Shown piece by piece: positions 16,628 through 25,425 of a stretch of 64,000 bases of DNA (positions are counted from its first letter, which is position 1; every line of letters starts with the position of its first letter). Origin of the DNA: an uncultured Lachnospiraceae bacterium (GTDB taxonomy: Bacteria > Bacillota > Clostridia > Lachnospirales > Lachnospiraceae); contig CAMOIJ010000006.1 in NCBI GenBank assembly GCA_946615865.1, forward strand, positions 1-64,000. The letters run 5' to 3'. The notes under the pieces are model-generated. The model searched no databases. It saw only the letters and a list, made by a program, of their open reading frames with translations, and was not told the DNA's origin. Position numbers and translations under genes: made by a program.

Positions 16628-17164
16628 TCAATACTTGTTAATATGGATCTTGCCAAAGGGAAGCGATTCCAGGGGCGTCTCAGGCCAGTCCTCTTCGGGC
16701 ATCCCCAGAGACAGGATCGCCTCCAGTTTGCACTCCGCGGGAAACTGCAAAATAGTGCGGGCATACTCCTCCGCTGTCTCTCCGTCCATTGCCATTCTCT
16801 CCCGGCACTGGATCCAGCAGCTGCCGACGCCCAGGGCGCTGGCCATCAGGTGCATGTTCTCCATGACAACGCAGCAGTCCTCAGTCCAGACGTCGGATTT
16901 TTCCTCGTCACCCACTACTGCGATCGCGAGATCGGCGCCTGCGAGCATTCTCGCGGAGCCGCCCATTCTGCAGCTGGAGAGGCCGATCAGTTTCTGCTTG
17001 TCCCTGATGACGATCAGTTCCCAGGGGCGTATCGCCCTGCCCGACGGGGCCATCATTCCTGCCTGAAGGATCAGGTTCAGTTTCTCCATCGGCACTGCTT
17101 CTCCGGAATAACTGCGCACGCTGCGCCTCTTCTGCATGATCTTCAACAGTTCTTCACCGCTCAT
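16628..17164 (-). CDS. Nitroreductase-family flavoprotein
   Basis: A 178-residue FMN-dependent nitroreductase. The FMN-binding N-terminus reads MQKRRSVRSYSGEAVP; next come QAGMMAPSGRAIRPWELIVI, typical of the family, and a C-terminal LGMPEEDWP. The start has an excellent AGAGGAGGT ribosome-binding site. It is the first gene of a nitroreductase-ABC exporter-MATE run, which suggests a detoxification theme: reduce then expel. That link is inference. Confidence 0.9.
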   Translation of the reverse strand: MSGEELLKIMQKRRSVRSYSGEAVPMEKLNLILQAGMMAPSGRAIRPWELIVIRDKQKLIGLSSCRMGGSARMLAGADLAIAVVGDEEKSDVWTEDCCVVMENMHLMASALGVGSCWIQCRERMAMDGETAEEYARTILQFPAECKLEAILSLGMPEEDWPETPLESLPFGKIHINKY

Positions 17165-17203
17165 ACTGTTTACCTCCTCTTTAAGTATACCCCAAAAATC
17201 CAG

Positions 17204-17236
17204 ATAAGCGCTGCAGATTGTATCCGCAGCGCTTTA
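17204..17236 (-). terminator. Hairpin between the symporter and nitroreductase genes
   Basis: Perfect 9-base arms AAGCGCTGC (17206-17214) and GCAGCGCTT (17226-17234). On the minus strand a T-rich stretch (ATTTTTGGGG) follows a few bases later. Probably terminates the AGCS symporter transcript, but the tail is weak. Confidence 0.5.
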
Positions 17237-17298
17237 TGACTTTGTTCTGAACCCGCGACCCAAGCGCTACACACTTGAGACTTTGGCGTGATTATTAA

Positions 17299-18690
17299 TT
17301 ACAGTACGCCTTTGTTGGCGTTTTTCAGTACAGGAATCTCTGTCTCATCCTTGTCGTTGATATGCTCTCCGCTGTACCTCTTCGTCTCTGCCGCGATGAC
17401 GTTGCTAAGGAGCAGCACTGCGAAGATGTTCGGGATCGCCATCAGGCCGTTGAGCAGATCCGCCAGATCCCAGATCAGGTTCAGTTCCACCAGGGAGCCG
17501 ACAAATATGCCGATTACCCAGAGGATCTTGTAGAGCATGATGACCTTCTCGCCGAACAGATAGACCGCGCATCTCTCGCCATAGTAATACCATCCGAGGA
17601 TCGTGGAGAAGGCGAAAGTGATCAGGCCGACTACCAGGATCGGAACGCCGATGTAAGGGATCATGCCAAAAGCCAGACTCGTCAGTTCACTTCCGTTGCC
17701 GGAAAGTCCGTCAATGCTGGGGTGCTTGATGATACTGGAGACCAGGACAAGACCCGTCATCAGACAGATAACTACTGTATCCCAGAAAGTACCGGTCATG
17801 GAAACCAGCGCCTGCTTCTTGGGGTTTCGGGTCTGAGCAGCGGAAGCCACCAGAGGTGCAGAACCCATACCGGACTCATTGGAGAAAAGTCCGCGCGCGA
17901 AACCGTAGCGGCATGCTGTTGCAATTGTACTTCCCACAAAGCCGCCGCCGACAGCCTTCGCAGTAAAGGCAGAGGATACGATCACGCCGACTGTCTGTCC
18001 CAGTACATCCGCATTCATGATCAGGATGATCAGACATCCGAGCACATAAAATGCTGCCATGAAAGGAACCAGTCTCTCAGAAACCTTTGTGATCGACTGG
18101 ATTCCGCCGATGATGACCAGAGCGACGATAACACTGAGGATTACCGCCACAATGACGGGACTGACTTTGAAGTTTGTCGTAATATTGGCTACGACCGCGT
18201 TTGCCTGTACCGTACATCCGATACCGAAAGCGCACAGCGCCGCGAGACTCGAGAACAGAATGCCCGCCCACTTAGCGCCAAGACCGCGCTCCAGTGCGTA
18301 CATAGCGCCGCCGATCATCGTGCCGTTTTCACTCTTAACTCTGTATTTAACACCGATCAGGGTCTCGGCATACTTAGTCGCAATGCCGAAGATACCTGTC
18401 ATCCACATCCAGAAAACAGATCCCGGTCCGCCCATCGCGATCGCTGTGCCGACGCCGATGATGTTGCCGGTACCGATCGTCGAAGACAACGCTGTCGTCA
18501 GAGCGCCGAACTGGGAGACGTCGCCCTCGGAGCCTTCATCCGCTGTTACAGACATCTTAATAGCCTTAAAGATATCCTTCTGGATAAAACCTGTGCGGAT
18601 CGTCATAAAGATATGCGTTCCGAACAGAAGGATGATCAAGGGCCATCCCCATAAGAAACTGTCAATGGTGCTTACTAATTGTGCAAACAT
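17299..18690 (-). CDS. AGCS-family Na+:amino-acid (alanine/glycine) symporter
   Basis: A 463-residue membrane protein with about eleven hydrophobic segments. The family signature GTGNIIGVGTAIAMGGPGSVFWMW-type region is present (landmark IGTGNIIGVGTAIAMGGPG), plus ANESGMGSAP-like SNESGMGSAPLVA, which lines the substrate site. It imports alanine or glycine with sodium. I chose the ATG at 18690 (MFAQLVSTID) with GGAAGGGG upstream. An in-frame GTG 81 bases earlier would add a Cys-rich 27-residue extension that is not typical of the family. Monocistronic by spacing. Confidence 0.9.
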   Translation of the reverse strand: MFAQLVSTIDSFLWGWPLIILLFGTHIFMTIRTGFIQKDIFKAIKMSVTADEGSEGDVSQFGALTTALSSTIGTGNIIGVGTAIAMGGPGSVFWMWMTGIFGIATKYAETLIGVKYRVKSENGTMIGGAMYALERGLGAKWAGILFSSLAALCAFGIGCTVQANAVVANITTNFKVSPVIVAVILSVIVALVIIGGIQSITKVSERLVPFMAAFYVLGCLIILIMNADVLGQTVGVIVSSAFTAKAVGGGFVGSTIATACRYGFARGLFSNESGMGSAPLVASAAQTRNPKKQALVSMTGTFWDTVVICLMTGLVLVSSIIKHPSIDGLSGNGSELTSLAFGMIPYIGVPILVVGLITFAFSTILGWYYYGERCAVYLFGEKVIMLYKILWVIGIFVGSLVELNLIWDLADLLNGLMAIPNIFAVLLLSNVIAAETKRYSGEHINDKDETEIPVLKNANKGVL

Positions 18691-18869
18691 AGTTTTCCCC
18701 TTCCTTGCCGGAGCCGGCGAATCATTCGGCGGGACCATTTCCCCGCTGCAGCCTTTACAGGTGCAGTTCACCCCGTCGCAGCCGCCTCACTTTAGCACGT
18801 TAAATATCACAAGTACAACTTTACCACATCATAGGAATAAAGTCTAACAGAATATCCGGCAAAAAAAGG

Positions 18870-18905
18870 CATCAAAAAAGGCCGTCACCGAAGTGACAGC
18901 CTTCC
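18870..18905 (-). terminator. Rho-independent terminator after the calcium-loop-like protein gene
   Basis: On the minus strand AAGGCTGTCAC-TTCG-GTGACGGCCTT followed by TTTTTTGATG (18879-18904 for the hairpin). Starts 12 bases after the stop codon. Confidence 0.88.
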
Positions 18906-18916
18906 CCGTTTCAGTT

Positions 18917-19366
18917 TCATGCTTTCTTGCTGGCTGCTCTCGCCTGCAAATCCTTAACTGCATCAACAAGATCACGAAGCGCCTTATCGAGTTCCTCTAA
19001 AGGGGTTTCATCGTCGGTCAGAACAGCAAATATCTCCACCAGCTGCTTGTGAAGCCTGTCTTTTATCTCTTCGCCGATGCTCAGAAGCTGGATATTGCCA
19101 TCCCCCTTCTTGTCAATGTACATAACATCGGGAAATTTGTTTTCATCCGTATCGTCCAGATAAAGGTTAAACTTGTGATCACCGGTCAGATCCACTGCCA
19201 GAAGGTCGGGCGCCCCGGATCCATTCGTATCGATCAGGGCAGCTTCCGGCTCTCCGTCTCCGTTGAGATCGATCGTGATCTTGTCATTGCCGGCTCTGCT
19301 GATATTGATCTTGCCGATATTGGCCGCATCTGTGAGCCTCTTTTTCATTTCTTTCATCGTTGCCAT
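18917..19366 (-). CDS. Cytoplasmic protein with five tandem Asp-rich (calcium-loop-like) repeats
   Basis: A 149-residue protein of unknown function. Residues about 30-95 hold five consecutive 12-14-residue units starting DLNGDGEPE, DTNGSGAPD, DLTGDHKFN, DDTDENKFPD and DKKGDGNIQ, resembling the DxNxDG loops of EF-hands, dockerins and thrombospondin type-3 repeats but without flanking EF helices. Residues 100-149 are helical and charged. There is no signal peptide, unlike most such loops. A good GGAGGGG site precedes the ATG, and gene-own promoter and terminator elements make it monocistronic. Calcium binding is likely from the pattern only. Confidence 0.75.
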   Translation of the reverse strand: MATMKEMKKRLTDAANIGKINISRAGNDKITIDLNGDGEPEAALIDTNGSGAPDLLAVDLTGDHKFNLYLDDTDENKFPDVMYIDKKGDGNIQLLSIGEEIKDRLHKQLVEIFAVLTDDETPLEELDKALRDLVDAVKDLQARAASKKA

Positions 19367-19408
19367 AGTAGTTCCCCTCCGACTAAAGCCATTGTAGTAC
19401 TATATTTT

Positions 19409-19436
19409 AGTATATTCCAAATTGAGTCCAAATCAA
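19409..19436 (-). promoter_or_regulatory. Predicted promoter for the Asp-rich repeat protein
   Basis: Minus strand: -35 TTGATT (19431-19436), 16-base spacer, -10 TATACT (19409-19414), 43 bases upstream of the start codon. Confidence 0.45.
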
Positions 19437-19486
19437 GCGGTCATACAGCCTGAGATTGTACAAAAATGAAACAAAGGTGTCAAAAA

Positions 19487-20263
19487 TCAGACTTCATCTT
19501 TCATGCTGTCTTCAAGCGCGTCAACGATAGTCTCCACCACCTTGGTCGCCTTCTTCTGTACGATCTCCGGAGCATAGGGGAAAGTATAGGATATGTCGGA
19601 AGCCTCAAGGAGGGGCAGATCGTTGATGGAATCGCCGATTCCGTAAAGCTTGATCTCTCCGTAAGTCTCTCTCATATACTCGCGAAGGAACTCCACACCC
19701 TTGCCCTTGGAGCAGCCCTTGGGCGCGATGTCGATCTCAATGACATTCTGGAAAGCATTTACGCTGTCGCCCCAGATCTCATTGATCTCTGCTGCCATTC
19801 TCTCAGCCTCGTCCAGGCTCTCCGTATGGATGCTGACCTGATGGATCAGTCCCTTGGGGCAGTCTGCAACGCTCTTTACCACATAATACTTGCCCGGATA
19901 GTCCATCGGTGCGAACACGCAGATGTCGCCTTCCACATCCAGAGTGAATCTGTAATTCTCAATTCCGTACTTGTCCAGGATCTCCTGAGCCACTTCGGGA
20001 TCGACACCGCGTTTTCTGATTTCCTTAAGATCCTTGTCGACGATGTTCGCACCGCTGCTGGTGATGTAGAAATCAGGCTCCACAAATCCTGTGATGAAGG
20101 GTGTCAGGCCTCCCACCTGTCTGCCGGTGCAAAGGCCGAAAAGGTGACCCGCCTTCTGGTACTCGCGGATCTTCTCCACGTTCTCCGCGGGCAGTTTGCG
20201 GTCATCTTCCGCTTTATAAAAATACAGCGTGCCGTCGAAATCACTTGCGAATACTTTCTTCAT
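19487..20263 (-). CDS. HAD-superfamily (Cof/IIB) hydrolase
   Basis: A 258-residue Cof-type HAD phosphatase. Motif I ASDFDGTLY is at residues 6-14, CTGR(Q) gives motif II near 46, and GIGDSINDLPLLEAS is the C-terminal metal motif. The cap is the C2B type. Such enzymes dephosphorylate sugar phosphates or related metabolites. It starts 23 bases after the GH32 hydrolase on the same strand with GGGGGT upstream, so it probably acts on sugar phosphates from the same pathway. Substrate not determinable from sequence. Confidence 0.88.
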   Translation of the reverse strand: MKKVFASDFDGTLYFYKAEDDRKLPAENVEKIREYQKAGHLFGLCTGRQVGGLTPFITGFVEPDFYITSSGANIVDKDLKEIRKRGVDPEVAQEILDKYGIENYRFTLDVEGDICVFAPMDYPGKYYVVKSVADCPKGLIHQVSIHTESLDEAERMAAEINEIWGDSVNAFQNVIEIDIAPKGCSKGKGVEFLREYMRETYGEIKLYGIGDSINDLPLLEASDISYTFPYAPEIVQKKATKVVETIVDALEDSMKDEV

Positions 20264-20286
20264 TATTATTACCCCCGCTGTCCTGT

Positions 20287-21744
20287 TCAGACCACAAAAT
20301 CATCCTTGACGGACGCCTTGAGCTTCCAGATCTTAACCTGCACATCGCCGCACGCGGTATAGTGGAATTCTTCCGCTGTCGGATAGCTGTGCGCCGTAAA
20401 TGTCGCCTCACCGTCGTTGGCAAAATATTCAACGGAGCTTCTGTCTACGAAGATATCCAGTTTCTTCAGGCCGTTCGCAAGAGGCATATCGAGCACTTCG
20501 CCGACGTGCTCATTGCAGCGGTTGGTCATTCCGGTCTTGTCGAAAGTGCAGACGCCCTTCGCGGCATCGTAGTGCATTGTGAATCCGCCGGTTCCGTCTG
20601 CCTTTGTGAACAGGTTAAAGTCAGCGTCTCCTCCGCCGAAAGCCACTTCGATCTCGCACGCCGCGGGCAGTGTTCCGTCTGCGGGTGCTTCACCGTCACG
20701 AAGTCCGTAAACAGCGCTGACAGGAGTCTGGATGAGCTTTCCGTCCACAATGCGCAGCTCTCTGGGCAGGCTCATACTGCCCTCCCAGTCCTCGGGCTCC
20801 GTGCAGTAGTGGTTGTCAGGAAGGCCGATCCATCCGATCAGGATCGCCTTTTCAGGATCGCCTACATTGGAAGCTCCCTGAGCCGCGTAGAAGTCGAACC
20901 CGAAGTCCAGATACTGATAGTCGCTGTCCGGCGTGAAGGTAAGTGTATCATAGTCCATTGTGCCGATCAGGTATACGTTGTGATTAGTGCTCTCGGCTCT
21001 GCCGGGGAGTTTAGTATACTGAGGAGAGAAGATCAGCAGGTCCTTGCCGCTGATATTGACGATGTAAGGGCACTCCCACATTCCGCCAAAGCTCTCATAA
21101 CCGGGAACGTTAAGCTGTCCTGCGAAACTCCATCCGCTCAGCAGTTCCTTGGACTTGTAGATCAGGATCGTGCCCTTCTTGTCAAGAGTCTGGGCGCCGA
21201 TCAGGATGTAGTACATATCCTTCTCTTCGTTATAGATGACCTTGGGATCTCTCTGGTGCTCGCTATAGTCATCGCGGGGGCCGAATAAAGGCTCAGGAAG
21301 CTTCTCCGGATTGCCGTCCGCTCCGAGGATCGCCGCGCAGGTCCATGGCGTGCGAACCCAGTTCTCATCCCTGTGATTGCCCGTATAGAAGAAATACAGG
21401 TCATCTCCCGCGGAGATCGCGGATCCTGAATGCGTTCCCTTGTTGTCATAATCTCTGTCAGGCTTAAGGCCGACGCCTGCGTTCTTCCAGTGCACAAGGT
21501 CCTCGCTGGTCACATGATACCAGTACTTGAGGCCGTGGACTGCTCCCCAAGGGCACCACTGGTAGAAAAGATGCCATACACCCTTATGATAGGTAAATCC
21601 ATTCGGATCACTGGACAGTCCCGTAACGGGCTGTACATGGTATAACTGCCTGTATACGGACTTTGAAATCTTTTCATGCAGATCTTTTATCTCGTCTGCG
21701 CTCTGAAGCACTCTGTAGCGCTCGTCTCTGCTCCATTCCCTCAT
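20287..21744 (-). CDS. scrB: GH32 sucrose-6-phosphate hydrolase / fructosidase
   Basis: A 485-residue glycoside hydrolase family 32 enzyme. The nucleophile region reads GLSSDPNGF (Asp is the nucleophile; the family usually has WMNDPNG), followed by HLFYQW, the transition-state motif RDPKVI and the acid/base motif MWECPY. The five-bladed propeller is followed by a C-terminal beta-sandwich. No signal peptide, so it cleaves imported sucrose 6-phosphate, sucrose or short fructans in the cytoplasm. GGGAGG precedes the chosen ATG. It is followed by a HAD phosphatase. No PTS or fructokinase gene is adjacent, so the gene symbol is by homology. Confidence 0.85.
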   Translation of the reverse strand: MREWSRDERYRVLQSADEIKDLHEKISKSVYRQLYHVQPVTGLSSDPNGFTYHKGVWHLFYQWCPWGAVHGLKYWYHVTSEDLVHWKNAGVGLKPDRDYDNKGTHSGSAISAGDDLYFFYTGNHRDENWVRTPWTCAAILGADGNPEKLPEPLFGPRDDYSEHQRDPKVIYNEEKDMYYILIGAQTLDKKGTILIYKSKELLSGWSFAGQLNVPGYESFGGMWECPYIVNISGKDLLIFSPQYTKLPGRAESTNHNVYLIGTMDYDTLTFTPDSDYQYLDFGFDFYAAQGASNVGDPEKAILIGWIGLPDNHYCTEPEDWEGSMSLPRELRIVDGKLIQTPVSAVYGLRDGEAPADGTLPAACEIEVAFGGGDADFNLFTKADGTGGFTMHYDAAKGVCTFDKTGMTNRCNEHVGEVLDMPLANGLKKLDIFVDRSSVEYFANDGEATFTAHSYPTAEEFHYTACGDVQVKIWKLKASVKDDFVV

Positions 21745-21800
21745 TTGTAACCTCCCTGGCATAAATATAAAGAGCTGTCAGTAATCTAAATCCATTTTAC

Positions 21801-21826
21801 CATGTCAAAATAGTGATAGTCACCCA
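21801..21826 (-). promoter_or_regulatory. Candidate regulatory motif upstream of scrB
   Basis: On the minus strand GGGTGACTAT followed after four bases by CTATTTTGACA. The same two strings, overlapped into GGGTGACTATTTTGAC, occur upstream of the UgpC-type ATPase gene (46401-46420). The TTGACA part could also be a -35 box. A shared sugar-regulon operator is possible. Confidence 0.3.
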
Positions 21827-21879
21827 TGTTTGTGCATTTTCGCCATTTTTTCATCCTGCATCCGCCTTTGTTTGTACAA

Positions 21880-21918
21880 AAAAAGACGCGCCGGAGAAAT
21901 CATTCTCCGACGCGCCGC
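21880..21918 (-). terminator. Rho-independent terminator of pta
   Basis: GCGCGTCGGAGAA / TTCTCCGGCGCG hairpin with one bulge, then eight T on the minus strand. About 88 bases beyond the pta stop. Confidence 0.85.
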
Positions 21919-22004
21919 TTTTACTATAAACTGGCAGTTTATAAACAGTAATTCAATTGATTCAGACATTTTGCCAAATGGCTGCCATTATTATCTTAGG
22001 TCTA

Positions 22005-22994
22005 TCAGGAAAGCGCAGCTGTGATGATAGCCATGGAATAAACCTCGATCGCGTTGCAGCCGCGGGAGAGGTCGTTGATCTGTGCGTTCAGGCCAAGAAG
22101 GATCGGGCCGTAAGCCTCGAAGTTACCCATGCGCTGAGCGATCTTGTAGCCGATGTTGCCTGCGTTGATGTCAGGGAAGATGAAGGTGTTGGCATAACCT
22201 GCCACCTTGGAACCGGGCTTCTTCTGCTGGCCTACGTTAGGTGCAACTGCGGCGTCAAACTGCATCTCACCGTCGATCGGGAGATCAGGATACTTCGCCT
22301 GAGCCTTCTTGGTTGCGTTCTGGACCTTCGTGACGGAAGGATCCTTAGCAGATCCTGCTGTGGAGAAGGAAAGGAAAGCGACCTTGGGATCGATACCGAA
22401 CACCTTCGCGCACTCAGCGGTCTCGCCTGCGATCTCGACCAGATCATCCTCGGAAGGATTGATGTTGATAGCGCAGTCGCCCATCGCGATAACTTCTCTT
22501 CCGCCGGTCGCTGCTCCGCGGACCAGAATGAAGCAGGAAGATACGATGCTGTTGCCGGGTTTCGTCTTGATGATCTGCAGAGCAGGACGAACAGTATCAG
22601 CTGTGGAATAGGTGGCGCCGCCGAGCAGGCAGTCCGCTACGCCCATCTTAACAAGCATGGTTCCGAAATAGTTGGCCTGGGAAAGGATCGGTCTTGCCTT
22701 CTCAGGAGTCATTCCCTTGCTCTTTCTCAGTTCGCAGAAAAGGTCGACCATCTCTTCAAAGCGGTCATACTTAAGGGGATTGATGATCTGCGCGCCGCGA
22801 ATGTTGTAGCCTTCATTCTCCGCTGCGTCAATGATCTCATCCTCATCACCGATCAGGATAGGTGTAAGGAAATTGCTGGCCAGGAGGCGGGAAGCTGCCT
22901 CAAGGATTCTTGCATCGGTTCCTTCAGTGAAAACAATCGTCTTGGGATTCTCTTTCAGTTTCTTGATCATTCCACCAAAACCATAAGCACTCAT
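22005..22994 (-). CDS. pta: Phosphate acetyltransferase
   Basis: A 329-residue Pta of the short, single-domain type. It interconverts acetyl-CoA and acetyl phosphate, feeding acetate formation and ATP. Recognisable segments are IVFTEGTDARILEAA at the N-terminus, TYSTADTVRPALQIIKTKPG in the middle and the C-terminal LLGLNAQINDLSRGC. The start has an ideal TTAGGAGGT site. It is monocistronic; the acetate kinase partner (ackA), often adjacent, is not in this window. It is transcribed divergently from metF. Confidence 0.93.
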   Translation of the reverse strand: MSAYGFGGMIKKLKENPKTIVFTEGTDARILEAASRLLASNFLTPILIGDEDEIIDAAENEGYNIRGAQIINPLKYDRFEEMVDLFCELRKSKGMTPEKARPILSQANYFGTMLVKMGVADCLLGGATYSTADTVRPALQIIKTKPGNSIVSSCFILVRGAATGGREVIAMGDCAININPSEDDLVEIAGETAECAKVFGIDPKVAFLSFSTAGSAKDPSVTKVQNATKKAQAKYPDLPIDGEMQFDAAVAPNVGQQKKPGSKVAGYANTFIFPDINAGNIGYKIAQRMGNFEAYGPILLGLNAQINDLSRGCNAIEVYSMAIITAALS

Positions 22995-23080
22995 AAGTAA
23001 TACCTCCTAAATAAAGTTTTGTAATCATCCGTAATTCAAATATAACACAAAAAAAGGCCGAATTATCACCCGAATTGTTT

Positions 23081-23096
23081 AATTGTCGGGACAATT
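23081..23096. promoter_or_regulatory. 16-bp palindrome between divergent pta and metF
   Basis: AATTGTC-GG-GACAATT is perfectly symmetrical and lies roughly midway in the 200-base divergent intergenic region. A plausible operator for either gene; regulator unknown. Confidence 0.35.
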
Positions 23097-23194
23097 GAAA
23101 AGTTATTTATTTATCAAATAAGCGCCGCTTGTACTTTTGTGATATACTGCAATGAAGTGTGAAAGCATATATTATCACCCCGGAGGTAATAGTA

Positions 23195-24058
23195 ATGAAG
23201 ATAAGTCAAATCCTCAGGTCAAACCCTGTCACGATTTCCATGGAGGTCTTTCCTCCCAAGTCCGATGTAAAACTCGATTCGGTTCGCGCCACCGTGCGTG
23301 AGATCGCGCAGCTCCATCCCTCATTTGTCAGCTGTACCTACGGCGCCGGGGGAGGAACCAGCCAGTACACTGTAGAGATCGCAAGGGACATCATGGAAGA
23401 AGGCGTCGCCTCCATGGCTCACCTCACCTGTGTCAGTTCTACAAGGGACAGCGTGCGCAGCCAGATTGCGAAGATCCGCAGCGCCGGCATTGAGAACATC
23501 CTTGCCCTCAGAGGAGATATTCCCAAGGACATGGAGTTCCCCAGCCGCAGATACTATGAGCACGCCATTGAACTCGTCGAGCAGATTCGCGCCGAGTATC
23601 CGGACGCCTGCGTCGGAGGAGCCTGTTATCCCGAGAAGCATCCGGAAGCTTTCAACAAGGATGAGGACATCCGCCATATAAAAGAAAAAGTAGACGCGGG
23701 CTGTGACTTTCTGACTACACAGATGTTCTTCAACAACTCGATCTACTACAATTACCTGTATCGCCTCAGAGAGGCAGGGGTCACCGTCCCCATTCTCGCC
23801 GGCATCATGCCTGTCACCAGCCGCCGGCAGATGGAGCGCTCCATCCAGCTCTCAGGATGCGTCATTCCGCCCGAGCTCGCCGCGCTTGTCGACCGCTTCG
23901 GGGACTCCCCTGAAGCCATGCAGAAGGCCGGGATCATTTACGCTTCCCATCAGATCATTGACCTGATCGCAAACGGATGCGGTCATATCCATGTCTATAC
24001 CATGAATAAACCGGAGGTCGCAGAGGGGATCCTCTACAACCTCCGGGGAATCGTATGA
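23195..24058 (+). CDS. metF: Methylenetetrahydrofolate reductase
   Basis: A 287-residue flavoprotein reducing 5,10-methylene- to 5-methyl-tetrahydrofolate. It folds as a TIM barrel; landmarks are SMEVFPPKSD, CTYGAGGGTSQYT, LALRGDIPKD, VGGACYPEKHPE and TTQMFFNN, as expected for MetF. The ATG at 23195 has CGGAGGT upstream; an earlier in-frame ATG lacks one. No methionine-synthase gene is adjacent. The window does not show whether this serves methionine synthesis or one-carbon energy metabolism. Confidence 0.93.
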   Translation: MKISQILRSNPVTISMEVFPPKSDVKLDSVRATVREIAQLHPSFVSCTYGAGGGTSQYTVEIARDIMEEGVASMAHLTCVSSTRDSVRSQIAKIRSAGIENILALRGDIPKDMEFPSRRYYEHAIELVEQIRAEYPDACVGGACYPEKHPEAFNKDEDIRHIKEKVDAGCDFLTTQMFFNNSIYYNYLYRLREAGVTVPILAGIMPVTSRRQMERSIQLSGCVIPPELAALVDRFGDSPEAMQKAGIIYASHQIIDLIANGCGHIHVYTMNKPEVAEGILYNLRGIV

Positions 24059-24110
24059 TCTTACCGGATCAAAATACAGGCCGGTTTAACTCCGGTCTGC
24101 CGCGGCTGAT

Positions 24111-25370
24111 TTATTCGCGCCGCAGCGCGTCAATAGGATTGAGATTGGCTGCCTGAACAGACGGCAGAAATCCGAAGATCACGCCGATCGCCATTGAAAA
24201 CAGCACGCTGAGTATGATTGCCGGTATGCTGATGGCGACCGGCGTTCCTGCTGCCCGGGAAATCACCTCCGCGAGAATGATCCCCGAGATCACTCCGATA
24301 ACGCCGCCCAGACTCGTCAGCACCACTGCCTCTGTCAGGAACTGCGCCAGGATCCTGTTGTCCCTTGCGCCGAGCGCTTTTTTGAGCCCGATCTCATTGG
24401 TCCTCTCCGTCACGGATACAAGCATGATATTCATGACGCCGATTCCGCCAACTAAAAGCGCGATGCTGGCGATCCAGATCAGAAGGCTGTTCGTGCTGTT
24501 GGCGAGTTCCTGCTTGTTGCGGGCTTTCTCCAGGAGATCCTCCGCCTTATAGGTGACCGCGTCGTCGCTTCCGGAACTTCCGGCGACAGATTTCTTCATG
24601 ATCTTTTCCACCGATCTGCCCATCTCGCTCATCTTTTCCGTGGTCACAGCCCTTGCTACGCAATCCTGAGGCTCGTCATAATTGTAAATGATCGGCCAGT
24701 CCGCGTCCGGTATGAGCACCGTTCCGTACTCTTCCCGGTTGTACGTGTCGTAGTCCTGAATGGACTCGATGACGGGCTGGAAATCGTCCGATTTCTGCAC
24801 CAGTCCCACTACGGTAAAGGGTTCCCCCGAAAGTTCAACGATCCGTCCGATCGGATCCTTCTCGGGAAAAAGCAGTTCCGCCGCCTTTTCATCTAAAAGG
24901 GCCACTTTATGAAACTTTGAGTAATCCGTCTCAACAAAGGGTCTGCCCCGGAATACCACAAGTCCCACCGTCGGCAGGTAATGTGAATCTATGCCCAGAA
25001 TACTGCCTCCTGTCAGGCTGTTTACCCCGGCGCTGATCCCGCCTGCGTATTTTCTCCTGACATAGAAGGAGGCGTCCGCCACACTGTCAAGACTTCGGAT
25101 CTCCTCTTTCTGCGGTTCCGTCACCGGGATCACATTGTCCGGAACTCCTCCGTCCATCCAGTAATCCGAATCTCCCTGCCGAAGGGAGATGGTAACGTTA
25201 TTGTTGCCCGCGCCGATCAGGTTCTGCATGATCTGCTCGTTCGTCCCTTTTATGGTAGAGACGATCGCGATGATCGACGCGATACCGATGATCACGCCCA
25301 GCATCGTCAGAAAAGACCGCAGCCTGTGGGACCATATTCCCTTCAGCGCAAGTCTTATGTTTTCACCCAT
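24111..25370 (-). CDS. MacB-like ABC transporter permease
   Basis: A 419-residue FtsX/MacB-type permease. One N-terminal helix (RSFLTMLGVIIGIASIIAIVS, about 18-38) is followed by a large extracytoplasmic MacB-PCD domain (about 45-290), then three C-terminal helices including GGIGVMNIMLVSVTERTNEIGLKKALGA-like FtsX signature (landmark VTERTNEIGLKKALGA). The chosen ATG has GAGGAGAA upstream; an earlier ATG overlapping the previous stop codon would add 21 charged residues. Last gene of a four-gene operon with an ATPase and two membrane-fusion proteins. Exports peptides or toxic lipids by analogy; substrate unknown. Confidence 0.88.
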   Translation of the reverse strand: MGENIRLALKGIWSHRLRSFLTMLGVIIGIASIIAIVSTIKGTNEQIMQNLIGAGNNNVTISLRQGDSDYWMDGGVPDNVIPVTEPQKEEIRSLDSVADASFYVRRKYAGGISAGVNSLTGGSILGIDSHYLPTVGLVVFRGRPFVETDYSKFHKVALLDEKAAELLFPEKDPIGRIVELSGEPFTVVGLVQKSDDFQPVIESIQDYDTYNREEYGTVLIPDADWPIIYNYDEPQDCVARAVTTEKMSEMGRSVEKIMKKSVAGSSGSDDAVTYKAEDLLEKARNKQELANSTNSLLIWIASIALLVGGIGVMNIMLVSVTERTNEIGLKKALGARDNRILAQFLTEAVVLTSLGGVIGVISGIILAEVISRAAGTPVAISIPAIILSVLFSMAIGVIFGFLPSVQAANLNPIDALRRE

Positions 25371-25425
25371 TTGTCGTTCTCCTCGTGTCGTTTCCCGGAT
25401 CCGCTTCGCGGCTCCTTCCCTATGA

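Noticed and set aside
17362-18654. 430-codon open frame opposite the AGCS symporter
   Set aside because: Mirror of a GC-biased membrane protein gene; Asp/Arg/His-rich with no family resemblance.
18691-18830. Possible glycine riboswitch upstream of the AGCS symporter
   Set aside because: GCCGAA and CUC-GGCAA-GGA strings recall the aptamer, but the GGAGAG core and paired architecture are missing, and an ORF-like GTG extension runs through the same bases.
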